DNA of 64,000 bases, taken from contig JANNRA010000013.1 in assembly GCA_031401035.1 (NCBI GenBank), positions 1 to 64,000 of the forward strand, in the 5' to 3' direction. Both the position numbers and the translations under genes were made by a program. This DNA is from JANNRA01 sp031401035. Its GTDB lineage: Bacteria > Desulfobacterota > Binatia > HRBIN30 > CADEER01. The notes beneath the pieces were generated by a model. It was given only the letters and a program-made list of their open reading frames with translations. It did not search any database and was not told the DNA's origin. Positions 34,401-43,026 of the stretch are shown here, piece after piece; the first letter of the stretch is position 1, and the number at the start of each line of letters is the position of its first letter.

Positions 34401-34708
34401 TCGTCGCGCTGCTGGCTCTGTTTCGCCGCGGTTGCGAGCGACCGCTGCCGTTCTTTGAGAAGGCTTCGCGGGAGTATGCGACACGAATCGCCAAGCAGAA
34501 GGGTCCGGACGTGGCGATCGCCGAGGCGGCGAAGAAGTTCGCCTCCAGCGACTACGCCGCCGGCGATGCCGACGACCCGTCGGTTGCTCAACTCTACCCA
34601 AACGGCGCGCCCTTTGCCGACGCCGGCCCGCAGCGGGATGCGTTCGCCGAGGTCGCGCTGCAGGTGTACGAGCCGATGCTCGCCCACCTCGCGGACGGTG
34701 CCCAGTGA
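31442..34708 (+). CDS. recC: Exodeoxyribonuclease V gamma chain
   Basis: RecC recognises Chi and splits the DNA duplex inside the RecBCD repair helicase-nuclease. 1088 residues from a GTG start, about family length. It opens IVHRSNRTEALLEAL and VVQGAGMARWLSLTLARHLG, the RecC start. The inactive helicase-like core includes DIVVMAPSIETYAPLIEAVF and FRVVCLIGLNDGAFPRPRRP, and VDLDDLVRFFDNPSRAFL begins the inactive nuclease domain. It is first in recC-recB-recD; the stop overlaps the recB GTG by 4 nt. Confidence 0.95.
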   Translation: MNATSVMIVHRSNRTEALLEALVAVVATPPDDPFAAETIVVQGAGMARWLSLTLARHLGVWANPAFPFPRKLVDDAAAAVLGPAPPGAAAFSADALLWAVAAELPQHLDTAPFAPLHSYLAGDTNGRKRLQLACRIADLFDQYALFRPEMLLGWQAGRAEGATDEPWQPVLWRGLIARLGSAHPAARARDLLHALAAGSVPAAPFPRRVSVFGLSTLAPLYVRIFAALAATVDVHLFVLSPTEHYWGDVQSPRRAARTQARLGETAVVGNGHPLLASLGAVGRDFADGLEEAGDYQAHDAYQTPDGGSVLATLQAEMLAMRARGADPDAEPPVALPRGDDSVALHACHGPMREVEVLHDQLTGLFEADPSLHPHDIVVMAPSIETYAPLIEAVFGSPSRPRIPFRTADRAARADNEVLDALLRAIDVAGGRLGASAVLDLLGLDTVRTRADIAAEEMETLRRWVRDANIRWGADAAHRRAEGQPDCDLNTWRFGLDRLLLGYALPPEGEALFGAVRAIDGIEGGEAAVLGRLAAFVETLTSQCETLSAPRHPRAWHEALTALLTQLVERSAANAAQHEAIATVLTDLADRAAAAGFVETVDLDTMRRLLEQALDRAGPPRGFGAGAVTLCELVPMRSIPFRVVCLIGLNDGAFPRPRRPLSFDLIAATPRRGDRSPREDDRYLFLEALLSARERVLITYVGQRISDNVAVPPSVVVSELCDAIDQTFHSDDGRAASQCLTVRHPLQPFSHRYFDGSSALFSYSERHCAGARALQAPRATAPPFCTEPLEAGALETVDLDDLVRFFDNPSRAFLRYLGLFLDDDRDACDDREPITLGPLERWGLGDELMTAATTGGDPTATQRRLIAEGRLPLGTPGVVLLDAIAPLATDIGEQARAARGPAPSRRDIDLTLDGIRLLGSLSGIGPQGLVGAQFSKLGGRHELRFWVRHLALAASGAPATSSLFGRHASKPQAAVTRYTAVSDPRRHLVALLALFRRGCERPLPFFEKASREYATRIAKQKGPDVAIAEAAKKFASSDYAAGDADDPSVAQLYPNGAPFADAGPQRDAFAEVALQVYEPMLAHLADGAQ

Positions 34709-37700
34709 CGCCGCTCGATCCGCTGACGGTTCCGTTGACGGGCATCCGCCTGGTCGAGGCGAGCGCCGGCACCGGCAAGACGCACGCCATCACCACTCTG
34801 GTCGTGCGCTGCCTCCTCGAGAGCCCGGTGCCGGCGCCGTGGCCGCTGGTCGTGACGTTCACCACCGCCGCCACCGCCGAGCTGCGCGGCCGCGTCCGCC
34901 GGCGCGTGCAGGAGGCGCTGGCGGCAATCGATGGTCGGCTCACTCGGTCCGAGGCAGGCGCCGCGGAGCTGATCACGTATGCCCAGCGGCGCCGGACCAG
35001 TGCGGCGGCGGATCGCCGCCGGCTGGGCCTCGCCCTCACCGAGGTCGACGATGCGGCGATCTTCACGATCCACGGCTTCTGTCAGCGCGTCCTGCAGGAA
35101 TTCGCCTTCGAGAGCGGGGCCACGTTCGACGCCGAGTTGATCGGCGACCACGGTCCGTTGATCACCGACGCCGCGCAGGACTACTGGAGCCGCGCGCTGT
35201 TCGACGCCCCGGCGGCGGTCGTTACCGCCCTCAACGACGCCGCGATCAGTCTGGACAAGTTGGTGATCCTGGCGCGCCTGCACGCCGCCCGCCCCGACCT
35301 GAGGGTTCTCCTCGACCCGGCCGCCGATGACGATGCGGTGGCGCAGCGCGTGCATGCCATCCTCGGCGAGGCAGGCGCTGCGATCGTCACCGCCCTGGAG
35401 GCGCGCAAGCGGGCGGCCAATGTGCAGTCCTTCGACGACCTGCTGCTGCGCCTCGATGAAGCCCTCGCCGGGCCGCACGGCGGCTCCCTCGCCGGGCGCA
35501 TCCGCACGCGCTACCCGGTGGCGCTGATCGACGAGTTCCAGGACACCGACACAGTCCAGTACCGGATCTTCCGCCGCATCTATCGTGAGGGCTCCGGCGG
35601 CCTGTTCCTCATCGGTGACCCCAAGCAGTCGATCTACAGCTTCCGTGGCGCCGATATCTTCTCCTACCTGGGCGCCAAGCAGAGCGCGGTTGCCGACTAC
35701 ACCCTGCTCACCAATCGACGCTCGAGCCACGCCTACGTCGCGGCCGTCAACACCCTGTTCGGCCATGCGCGCGCCCCCTTCGTGGAAGCGGAGATTCCCT
35801 TCAACGCGGCGGCGGCGGAGCCGCGTACCGACGACGTCCTCGGCGGCGCCGCGGCCGATACGGCGCCCCTGCGCATGCTCTTCGCGCGCCGCACGCGCGA
35901 GCGCACCACGACCCGGAGGCGTTTCGCCGCGGTGGGCGACGGCCGCCACTGGATCTTCGACGCCAGCGCTGCGGCCGTCGTCGGCCTGCTCAACGACGGC
36001 AGCACCATCGGTGCGCGCCGGCTACTGCCCGGCGACGTTGCGGTCCTGTGTCGCAGGAACAAAGAGCTGCACTGGATGCATGCCGCCCTGCGGCGCGTCG
36101 GTGTGCCTGCCGTCGTGCAGGGCGGCGCGAGCGTCTTCGATGCGCCGGAAGCGGCGACGCTCGAGCGGATCCTTGGCGCGCTCGCGACGCCCGGCAATGC
36201 CGGGGCGGTGCGCGCCGCCGTGACCACGCCCCTGCTGGGCGTCAGCGGCGATGACTTGGCGGCAATGCGGGTCGACGAGTCACGCTGGGAGGCCTGGGTC
36301 GAACGGTTCCACCGCTGGAGCGAATGCTGGCGCGCGGAGGGGTTCGCGATCGCGTTCCAGCACCTGCTCGACGAGTGCGCCGTGCCGGAGCGCGTCTTGG
36401 CGCTGCCCGGGGGCGAACGGACAATGACCAATACGCTCCATCTCGGCGAACTCTTGCAGGGCGCCGCGATGGAAGCGCGGCGCGGGCCCCTGGCGCTGGT
36501 CGAGTGGTTGCGGGCGCGGCGCAGTGATCCGGCGGCGCGCGACGATCTTGGCAGCGACGCGACGCAGATCCGCCTGGAGAGCGATGACCGCGCCGTGACG
36601 CTGGTGACAATTCATCGCAGCAAGGGGCTGGAGTACGACGTCGTCGTCTGCCCGTTCCTGGGCGCGGGCGCTATGAGCACCACGGCGAAGAAGGCGTGGC
36701 CGCGCTATCACGACCGGGGCAGCGGCCACCTGACGCTCGATCTGAACCGGCCGCCAGGCCCCGCAAGCACCGCCAACGCTGCACGCGAGGCGCTGTCCGA
36801 GCAGCTGCGCCTGCTCTATGTCGCCCTGACGCGGGCGCGGCAGTTGTGTGTGGTTGCCTGGGGAGCGTTCAGCGGCTTCGAGGAGTCGGCGCTCGGCTAC
36901 CTGCTGCACCAACCGGGGGATGTCCCCGACGCGGAGCTGATCGACGCGACCCGGGTGCGCGCCGCTGAGCTGAGCGACGCCGAGATCGAGGCCGATCTGC
37001 TCCGTCTCGCCGCCGGCGCCGGCGGCAGCATCGCGATCCTGCCGATGCCGGAGGCGATCGGCGAGACGTATGGCGGTGCGGCGGCGGACGCACCGCCGCT
37101 GCGCGCGCGCGTGGCGCGGCGGGCGATCGCGCAGACGTGGCGCGTCAGCAGCTTCACCGCGCTCGCGGGCAGTGGCGGCGATGATGCGCGAGCGGAGGAG
37201 GGCATCGATCGGGATCAGGCGGTGAGCGGTGAGCAGGCGCTGCCGGACGGCCCGCTGCGCGGCTTTCCGCGCGGGCGCCGCCCGGGTACCCTCGTCCACG
37301 CCCTGTTCGAGCACGTGGATTTCACGGTGCGCGATCGCGCCATACTGCGGGCCACGACCGCGCACTGGGTGGCGGCGTTCGGCATGGATGCGGCGTGGGT
37401 CGAGCCGCTCTGCAGCGCCGTCGACGATGTGCTCGACACGCCACTGACGCAGTCGGCGCCGCCCGTGCGTCTGCGCGACGTGGCGCGGGCGCGGCGGCTG
37501 ACGGAGATGGAGTTCGCCTTTCCGGTGGCGCTCGACGGCGGCGGCATGCCGCGGCCCGGCGTCTCGGCCGCCGCCCTCGCCGCCGCCTTCGATCGCCACG
37601 CCACCAGCCCGGCGGTACGCGCCTATGCCGGCCGTCTGCGCGCCCTGCGAGTCAGCGGCTTGGTAGGCTATCTGCGCGGCTACATCGACTGCGTGTTCGA

Positions 37701-38037
37701 GCACCAGGGCCGGTGGTACGTGGTCGACTACAAATCGAACGACCGCGGCGACACGCTGGGCGCCTATGCGCCGACGGCGCTCGATGCGGAGATGGCCCGC
37801 CACGACTACGTGCTGCAGTACCATCTCTACGTGGTGGCCGTGCACCGCTATCTGCAGCAGCGCCTGCGTCACTACGACTATGCGCGCGACTTCGGCGGCG
37901 TGTTGTACCTGTTCGTGCGCGGCATGCATCCGTCGCGCGGGCCGGCCACCGGCGTCGTCTTCGACCGCCCGCCACCGCTGCTCGTCGACACGCTGTCGGC
38001 TCTGTTTGCCGCCGCACCCGCCGGGGCGGACGGGTGA
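34705..38037 (+). CDS. recB: Exodeoxyribonuclease V beta chain
   Basis: 3'-5' SF1 helicase plus the only nuclease domain of RecBCD. 1110 residues, GTG start. Walker A is EASAGTGKTHAITTL at about 18-32, Walker B is VALIDEFQDTD, motif III-IV region IGDPKQSIYSFRGAD, motif V-VI VTLVTIHRSKGLEYDVVVCP and LRLLYVALTRARQL. The C-terminal RecB nuclease motif VVDYKSN follows the IDCVFEHQGRWY strand. The stop overlaps the predicted recD GTG as GTGA, repeating the recC-recB junction. Confidence 0.96.
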   Translation: MTPLDPLTVPLTGIRLVEASAGTGKTHAITTLVVRCLLESPVPAPWPLVVTFTTAATAELRGRVRRRVQEALAAIDGRLTRSEAGAAELITYAQRRRTSAAADRRRLGLALTEVDDAAIFTIHGFCQRVLQEFAFESGATFDAELIGDHGPLITDAAQDYWSRALFDAPAAVVTALNDAAISLDKLVILARLHAARPDLRVLLDPAADDDAVAQRVHAILGEAGAAIVTALEARKRAANVQSFDDLLLRLDEALAGPHGGSLAGRIRTRYPVALIDEFQDTDTVQYRIFRRIYREGSGGLFLIGDPKQSIYSFRGADIFSYLGAKQSAVADYTLLTNRRSSHAYVAAVNTLFGHARAPFVEAEIPFNAAAAEPRTDDVLGGAAADTAPLRMLFARRTRERTTTRRRFAAVGDGRHWIFDASAAAVVGLLNDGSTIGARRLLPGDVAVLCRRNKELHWMHAALRRVGVPAVVQGGASVFDAPEAATLERILGALATPGNAGAVRAAVTTPLLGVSGDDLAAMRVDESRWEAWVERFHRWSECWRAEGFAIAFQHLLDECAVPERVLALPGGERTMTNTLHLGELLQGAAMEARRGPLALVEWLRARRSDPAARDDLGSDATQIRLESDDRAVTLVTIHRSKGLEYDVVVCPFLGAGAMSTTAKKAWPRYHDRGSGHLTLDLNRPPGPASTANAAREALSEQLRLLYVALTRARQLCVVAWGAFSGFEESALGYLLHQPGDVPDAELIDATRVRAAELSDAEIEADLLRLAAGAGGSIAILPMPEAIGETYGGAAADAPPLRARVARRAIAQTWRVSSFTALAGSGGDDARAEEGIDRDQAVSGEQALPDGPLRGFPRGRRPGTLVHALFEHVDFTVRDRAILRATTAHWVAAFGMDAAWVEPLCSAVDDVLDTPLTQSAPPVRLRDVARARRLTEMEFAFPVALDGGGMPRPGVSAAALAAAFDRHATSPAVRAYAGRLRALRVSGLVGYLRGYIDCVFEHQGRWYVVDYKSNDRGDTLGAYAPTALDAEMARHDYVLQYHLYVVAVHRYLQQRLRHYDYARDFGGVLYLFVRGMHPSRGPATGVVFDRPPPLLVDTLSALFAAAPAGADG

Positions 38038-39842
38038 GCATGTCGCTCGAACTGCTCCGCCTCCGGGGTGTGCTCTCCGACCTCGACGTCGCGTTCGCGC
38101 TCAGCATGGCGCGCATCGGCCAGGAGTCGCGCGCGGAGATCCTGCTCGCCGTGGCGCTCGCCAGCCGTGCGGTCGGGCTCGGTCACGTGTGCCTCGATCT
38201 GATCCGCTACGCCGACGGGGCGCCGATCGTCGACGACAGCGGCGCGCTGATCGAGATCGAGGCCGCGCCGCGTGTGGGCGCGTGGGCGGCCGCACTGCGG
38301 ACGAGTCCGTTGGTCGCGCCAGCGCGGCGCGACGCACCGCCAGCGCCATTGGTACTCGACGACGCGCACCGGCTCTATCTGCGCCGCTACTGGCTGCATC
38401 AGGAGACGCTGGCCGAGGCGATCGCGGCGCGCGCCGGCGCCGCCGCCCCACTGGTGGCGCCGGATGCCCTCGAGCGGGCCCTCGAGCGGCTCTTTCCGCC
38501 GCTGGCGGGACGGCCCGGCGCGGACATGCAGCGCGTCGCGGCGCGGATGGCGGCGGCGCGGCGCTTCTGCGTCATTTCGGGCGGTCCGGGCACCGGCAAG
38601 ACCTATACCGTCGTGCGGATCCTGGCGCTGCTCGTCGAGCAGGCGCAGGCGGCCGGCGCCCCGGCGCCGCGCATGCTGCTGCTGGCGCCGACCGGCAAGG
38701 CGGCGGCGCGACTGCGCGAGTCGATCATTGCCGGCAAGCGCGACCTGGCGTGCAGCGCCGATGTCGCGGCGGCGATTCCCACCGAGGCGGCGACGATCCA
38801 CCGCGCCCTTGGTGCCCGACCCGGGCGCGGTGCCTCCTTCAGCCGCGGCCGCGGCCGTCCGCTGCCGGTCGACCTGGTGCTGGTCGACGAGGCGTCGATG
38901 GTCGACCTGGCGCTGATGGCGCACCTGGTCGATGCGCTGCCGCCGGCGGCGCGGCTGGTGCTACTCGGCGACCAGGACCAGCTGGCGTCGGTCGAGGCGG
39001 GCGCCGTCCTCGGGGATATCTGCAACACCGGCGCGCCGCAGCGGAGCGACTTCGCACGCGGCATCGTCGAACTGACTGAGAGCCACCGCTACCGCCCGGA
39101 CGGCGGTATCGGCCGCCTCGCCGCGGCGATCAAAGCCGGCGATGCCCCGGCGATGTGGGCGGCGTTCGAGGGTGCGCCTGCGGCCGAGGTGGCGTGGCGT
39201 GTACCCGAATCTCCCGAGCTGCTGGGGCCGGCGCTCGAGGCGCACATCGAAGCGGGGTTCGCGGACTATCTGGCCGCCGGCTCGGCGCGGCAACGCCTGG
39301 TTGCGCTCGAGCGCTTCCGCATTCTCTGCGCCCATCGCCGCGGACCGTACGGTGTCGAGACCGTCAACCAGCAGGTCGAGCGCCTGCTCGCGGAGCGCGG
39401 CCGGCTGCGCCTCGACGGCGCCTGGTACGTGGGCCGGCCGATTCTGGTGACGCGCAACGACTACCAATTGCGGCTGTTCAACGGCGACGTCGGCGTCATC
39501 GCCGAGGCGGCGGACGACCCGCGGCGGCGCGTCGCGGTCTTCGCCGAGGGCGACGGCGTGCGGGAGCTGTCGCCGGCGCGCCTACCGCCGCACGAGACGG
39601 TATTCGCGATGAGCGTCCACAAGAGCCAGGGCTCGGAGTTCGACCGCGTCGCCGTGCTGCTGCCGATGCTGCCGTCGCCGATCGTCTCGCGCGAGTTGCT
39701 CTATACCGCGGTGACGCGGGCGCGCGATCGGGTCCTCGTCGTCGGCCCGCGCGCGGTGGTGGAGCACGCCGTGGCGCACCGCGTCGAACGCGCCTCGGGC
39801 CTGCGCGATCGGCTGTGGGGCGCCGGCTCAGCCGTGCCGTGA
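38034..39842 (+). CDS. recD: Exodeoxyribonuclease V alpha chain
   Basis: 5'-3' SF1 helicase subunit of RecBCD. The GTG at 38034 forms a GTGA overlap with the recB stop, as at recC-recB; the ATG at 38040 is the alternative. About 602 residues. Walker A is ISGGPGTGKTYTVVRIL, Walker B LVLVDEASMVDLALMA, then LLGDQDQLASVEAGAVLGD and ELTESHRY. The late motifs are PILVTRNDYQLRLFNGD, FAMSVHKSQGSEFDRVAVL and LLYTAVTRARDRV. It overlaps the convergent regulator gene by 15 nt. The operon is complete and apparently functional. Confidence 0.95.
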   Translation: MSMSLELLRLRGVLSDLDVAFALSMARIGQESRAEILLAVALASRAVGLGHVCLDLIRYADGAPIVDDSGALIEIEAAPRVGAWAAALRTSPLVAPARRDAPPAPLVLDDAHRLYLRRYWLHQETLAEAIAARAGAAAPLVAPDALERALERLFPPLAGRPGADMQRVAARMAAARRFCVISGGPGTGKTYTVVRILALLVEQAQAAGAPAPRMLLLAPTGKAAARLRESIIAGKRDLACSADVAAAIPTEAATIHRALGARPGRGASFSRGRGRPLPVDLVLVDEASMVDLALMAHLVDALPPAARLVLLGDQDQLASVEAGAVLGDICNTGAPQRSDFARGIVELTESHRYRPDGGIGRLAAAIKAGDAPAMWAAFEGAPAAEVAWRVPESPELLGPALEAHIEAGFADYLAAGSARQRLVALERFRILCAHRRGPYGVETVNQQVERLLAERGRLRLDGAWYVGRPILVTRNDYQLRLFNGDVGVIAEAADDPRRRVAVFAEGDGVRELSPARLPPHETVFAMSVHKSQGSEFDRVAVLLPMLPSPIVSRELLYTAVTRARDRVLVVGPRAVVEHAVAHRVERASGLRDRLWGAGSAVP

Positions 39843-41354
39843 GAGACCGAAGGCGCGAATCAGGTTGTAGACGTGCGAGCGGGCGAGCTCGAGGCGGCGC
39901 GCTGTCTCGAGCACATTCCATTGCGTCTCCTCCAGCACCGACATCAGGAGGTCGCGCTGGAAGCGTCGGGTCGCCTCCTGGAAGGTGAGCGATGCGTTGG
40001 CGGCGGGTGCGGCCGTCTCCGGGAAGACGTGCGCCGGTTCGATCTGCTCGACGCGCTCGCCGGCGGCGCGGATCGCCGCCGCCTGGACGAAGTTCTCCAG
40101 TTGCCGCACGTTGCCCGGCCACGGCGCCATTTCCAGGGCGCGCAACGCCCCGGGCGACAACACGGCGCGCGGCAAACGGTGCGTCGCACATGCGGCGGCG
40201 GCGAAGTGCTTCGCCAGCAGGCCAACGTCCTCACGGCGTTCGACCAACGACGGCATGCGGATGGGCAGGACCTGCAAGCGGAAGAGCAGATCCTCGCGAA
40301 AGCGCTTCTCGGCTACCAGAGCGCCGAGTTCATGATTGGTCGCCGCGATGACGCGCACGTCGGCGATGCGCGGCGCACTGCTGCCGAGCGGGTAGTAGGT
40401 CTTCGACTGCAACAGCTGCAACAGCTTTGCCTGCGCGATCAACGGCAGGTCACCGATCTCGTCGAGGAGCAGCGTGCCGTGCTCCGCGGCGGTCACCTTG
40501 CCCTCGATCGGGCCGGTCGCGCCGGTGAAGGCGCCGGCTTTGGCGCCGAACAACTCGCTCTCGACCAGGTTCTCGGGGATGGCGGCGCAGTTGATCTCGA
40601 TGAACGGCCCGGACGCGCGCGGGCCGTTGTCGTGGATGATACGCGCCAGTTGGCTCTTGCCCGTTCCGGTCTCGCCGGTAATGAGGACATTGACGTCGAG
40701 CGGCGCCACCAGCGCCGCCTGGCGCACCGCCGCGGCGAGCGCAGCCGAGCGCCCGATCATGCCGTCGAGACGCAGCGTCGCGCGCAGCGGCGCCGTGGCG
40801 TCGGCCTGCTCGCGCTGCCGGTACTCGAGCAACAGCCGGTCGACCAGCGGGGCGAGATGGCGGGCGAAGCTCTCGGCCCGCCGTTGCTCCTCGTCGACGA
40901 AGGGTCCCGGTTCTGACCGACCCTGCAGGTACAGCACGCCGCGCGGCGGGTCGCAGCCGATCGGGGTACAGAGGACGCCCTCGATCTGCCCGAGGCGGAC
41001 GCTGTCGCGGGCGCTGAAGCGCGGGTCGAGCAGGGCCGACGCCGTCGAGACTGTCCGCCCGGTCGCCAGGGACTCGGCGATGATGCCGCGCGACACCGCC
41101 GCGCGTACCGTCGACACCTGTTCATCGGTGAAGCCGTGCGCCATCCACCAGGGCGCCGTCGCCGCCGCCAGGTCGTCGTGCTCGAGCTCCAGGTATCCCT
41201 GCCGCGCCCCCACCGCGTCGACGACCAGCACCAGCGCCTCGCGCAAAAACGGCTCGAGGTCGCGCTGCTGGCCGAGCTCGAGCAGGCGCAACGCGAGGGC
41301 GTATTCCCGCTGCAGTTGCCGCAGGTCGGTGTCGTCGATGCGTGCGGCGCTCAT
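39828..41354 (-). CDS. Sigma-54-dependent transcriptional activator (GAF-AAA+-Fis)
   Basis: An enhancer-binding protein that opens sigma-54 promoters. 508 residues from the ATG at 41354 (MSAARIDDTD). N-terminal GAF-like sensor at about 30-185, containing VLCTPIGCDPPRGVLYLQG. AAA+ core: Walker A ITGETGTGKSQLA, the sigma-54 contact loop GAFTGA, Walker B LLLDEIGDL, arginine finger region FREDLLFRL. C-terminal Fis-type helix-turn-helix: WNVLETARRLELARSHVYNL. No phosphoreceiver domain, so it is probably ligand-controlled. Three tandem 14-bp repeats start at its own initiation codon, and a sigma-54-like promoter faces the divergent regulator. Confidence 0.92.
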   Translation of the reverse strand: MSAARIDDTDLRQLQREYALALRLLELGQQRDLEPFLREALVLVVDAVGARQGYLELEHDDLAAATAPWWMAHGFTDEQVSTVRAAVSRGIIAESLATGRTVSTASALLDPRFSARDSVRLGQIEGVLCTPIGCDPPRGVLYLQGRSEPGPFVDEEQRRAESFARHLAPLVDRLLLEYRQREQADATAPLRATLRLDGMIGRSAALAAAVRQAALVAPLDVNVLITGETGTGKSQLARIIHDNGPRASGPFIEINCAAIPENLVESELFGAKAGAFTGATGPIEGKVTAAEHGTLLLDEIGDLPLIAQAKLLQLLQSKTYYPLGSSAPRIADVRVIAATNHELGALVAEKRFREDLLFRLQVLPIRMPSLVERREDVGLLAKHFAAAACATHRLPRAVLSPGALRALEMAPWPGNVRQLENFVQAAAIRAAGERVEQIEPAHVFPETAAPAANASLTFQEATRRFQRDLLMSVLEETQWNVLETARRLELARSHVYNLIRAFGLSRHG

Positions 41355-41395
41355 CGTGTGTCCCACATCGTGCGTCCCAGCTGGCGTGTCCCAGC
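41354..41395. repeat. Three tandem imperfect 14-bp repeats, candidate enhancer sites
   Basis: TCGTGTGTCCCACA (41354-41367), TCGTGCGTCCCAGC (41368-41381) and TGGCGTGTCCCAGC (41382-41395) lie head to tail in the divergent interval. Neighbouring copies match at 11 of 14 positions, and all share GYGTCCCA. They lie about 120-160 bp from a sigma-54-like promoter, a usual enhancer distance. Confidence 0.55.
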
Positions 41396-41515
41396 CGGGC
41401 GCTTAGACCAGTCGCCCCGCGGCTTGTCCAGCCGCAAGGACCGCCGGCGCGCCGGGGTGTCCACTCGCTCGGACGACGCGGCGGTCGGCCCCCCGACGGA
41501 TGGGTGCCCCGCGGC

Positions 41516-41531
41516 TGGCACGGGACGTGGA
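41516..41531 (+). promoter_or_regulatory. Sigma-54-like promoter upstream of the FixJ-type regulator
   Basis: TGGCACGGGACGTGGA matches the -24 element TGGCACG exactly. The -12 element reads GTGGA in place of TTGCA, losing the normally invariant C. It lies 57 nt before the ATG of the downstream response regulator and next to a divergently encoded sigma-54 activator. The -12 mismatch makes it a weak or questionable site. Confidence 0.35.
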
Positions 41532-41588
41532 CTAGGGCAGGCGGTAGCCGCGCGGCGACGCTGGGGCGAGCACGCCAAAGGAGCGACC

Positions 41589-42230
41589 ATGTCTGACGGA
41601 CAGGCGACGGTATTCATCATTGATAACGACAGCTCACTGCGCGAGTCGCTGCAGTGGCTACTCGAGGCGGCCGGCATCGTCAGCATCGGGTTCCCGACCG
41701 GGGCAGCCTTCCTGGCCGCGGTCGACCGCAGCCGTGCCGGCTGTGTGCTGCTCGACGTGCGCTTGCCGGGGATGAGCGGCGTCGTACTTCAGGAGGCCAT
41801 GCAGCGCGCCGGGCTGCGGCTGCCGGTGATCGTCATGACCGGCTTCGCGGACGTCGACACCGCGGTGCGCATGCTCAAGGCCGGCGCCTTCGACTTCTTC
41901 GAGAAGCCCTTTACCGATCAGGTCCTGCTCGAGCGCATCGAGCAGGCGATTGCGGTCGACGCCACCCGCCGCGCCGCGCGCGCTCGCCGCGATGCCCTGG
42001 CGATCCGTCTGGCCTGCCTCACCGCCCGCGAACGCGAAGTGTTCGAGCAGGTCGTGCATGGCAAGGCCAACAAGGTCGTCGCCTACGAGTTCGGCATCAG
42101 CGAGAAGACCGTCGAGGTGCACCGCGCTCGTGTCATGCACAAGCTCGGGGCCACGTCGCTGGCGGAGCTGGTGCGTATGGACCTGCTCGTCCAACCCGCC
42201 GGCGATTCGTTCCGCCCGCTGCAGGGCTGA
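41589..42230 (+). CDS. FixJ-family response regulator
   Basis: A two-domain regulator, 213 residues from the ATG at 41589 with AAGGAG upstream. Receiver: acidic pair in IIDNDSS (12-14), phospho-acceptor Asp56 in LLDVRLPGMSG, the conserved Thr in VMTGFADVDTAV and Lys in FFEKPF. LuxR-type helix-turn-helix: LTAREREVFEQVVHGKANK and GISEKTVEVHRARVMHKLG. Its partner kinase is not adjacent; the PAS kinase at 45551-47080 has the FixL-like layout and is a candidate. Divergent from the sigma-54 activator. Confidence 0.92.
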   Translation: MSDGQATVFIIDNDSSLRESLQWLLEAAGIVSIGFPTGAAFLAAVDRSRAGCVLLDVRLPGMSGVVLQEAMQRAGLRLPVIVMTGFADVDTAVRMLKAGAFDFFEKPFTDQVLLERIEQAIAVDATRRAARARRDALAIRLACLTAREREVFEQVVHGKANKVVAYEFGISEKTVEVHRARVMHKLGATSLAELVRMDLLVQPAGDSFRPLQG

Positions 42231-42262
42231 GCGGGCCCGCCGCACTCCGTTCCATCGATCCG

Positions 42263-42952
42263 ATGACGCCGGTGCTCGCCGATGATGCCGTCGATCTGAC
42301 CCGTGACGTCCCGGCGACGCCGCCACGACGGCTTCTGCCACCGCCGCTGTCGGAGTCAGCCGCGGGCGGCGAGCGGTTGCTCTTCGGGGCCATCGCCGGT
42401 CCGTCCTGGCGTATGGCCGGCAGCGGCGACTTCGTCGGGGTGGATGGGCGCCTCGAATCGGTTCCGGGGACCGACCTCGGGCTCTTCTGGTGTACCGCGC
42501 CGACATCGGCCGACTTCGTCCTCCGCCTCGACTGGCTGCGCTGGCGGGACGAGGATGCCGCCGGGGTCTGGGTCCGCTTCCCCGAGCCGGCGGCGCCGCC
42601 CGACGGCAATCCGGCCCTTGTCGCCATGCAGCGCGGCTTTGATATGCAGCTCGACGCGGTGGGAATCCGCGGCGCCAGCGCCATCCACCGCACCGCAGCC
42701 ATCGTCAACCAGCCGGTCCAGCATCGCTATCCGCGCTCGGCACGGCCGCCGGGCGAATGGAACGCCGTGGAGATTCGCGTCCGCGGTCAGCTCTACCGCG
42801 CCGCGATGAACGGCACGCCGGTGGCCATCTTCCACAACAGCGATCCGCTGCGCGGCAGGCCAGGCACGGCGGCAGTGCCGAGCTACATCGGCCTGCAGGT
42901 CAATCCGGGTGCGCGCGTCGCCTTTCGCGACATCCGCATCTGCGCCCTCTGA
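42263..42952 (+). CDS. DUF1080/LamG-like beta-sandwich protein
   Basis: 229 residues from MTPVLADDAVD. The layout WRMAGSGDFVGVDGRLESVPG, then FVLRLDWLRWRDEDAAGVWVRFPEP, GEWNAVEIRVRGQLYRAAMNG and GYIGLQVNPGARVAFRDIRI-like ending fits the DUF1080 (3-keto-disaccharide hydrolase-like, concanavalin fold) domain. There is no signal peptide at the chosen start, which is odd for this mostly secreted family. It follows the response regulator by 32 nt and could be co-transcribed. Catalytic activity is not assured. Confidence 0.65.
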   Translation: MTPVLADDAVDLTRDVPATPPRRLLPPPLSESAAGGERLLFGAIAGPSWRMAGSGDFVGVDGRLESVPGTDLGLFWCTAPTSADFVLRLDWLRWRDEDAAGVWVRFPEPAAPPDGNPALVAMQRGFDMQLDAVGIRGASAIHRTAAIVNQPVQHRYPRSARPPGEWNAVEIRVRGQLYRAAMNGTPVAIFHNSDPLRGRPGTAAVPSYIGLQVNPGARVAFRDIRICAL

Positions 42953-43026
42953 TCGGCCGGCCTGATTCGCTCTTTCGCCGGGCCGTCGCCTGCGGCAGAG
43001 TGGCCTGGGAGGCGGGTGGCAGCGTG

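Noticed and set aside
38031..39842. Possible frameshift between recB and recD because recD similarity starts in an open frame running through recB
   Set aside because: The GTGA overlap gives a normal start for recD and recB ends after its complete nuclease motif; no frameshift is needed.
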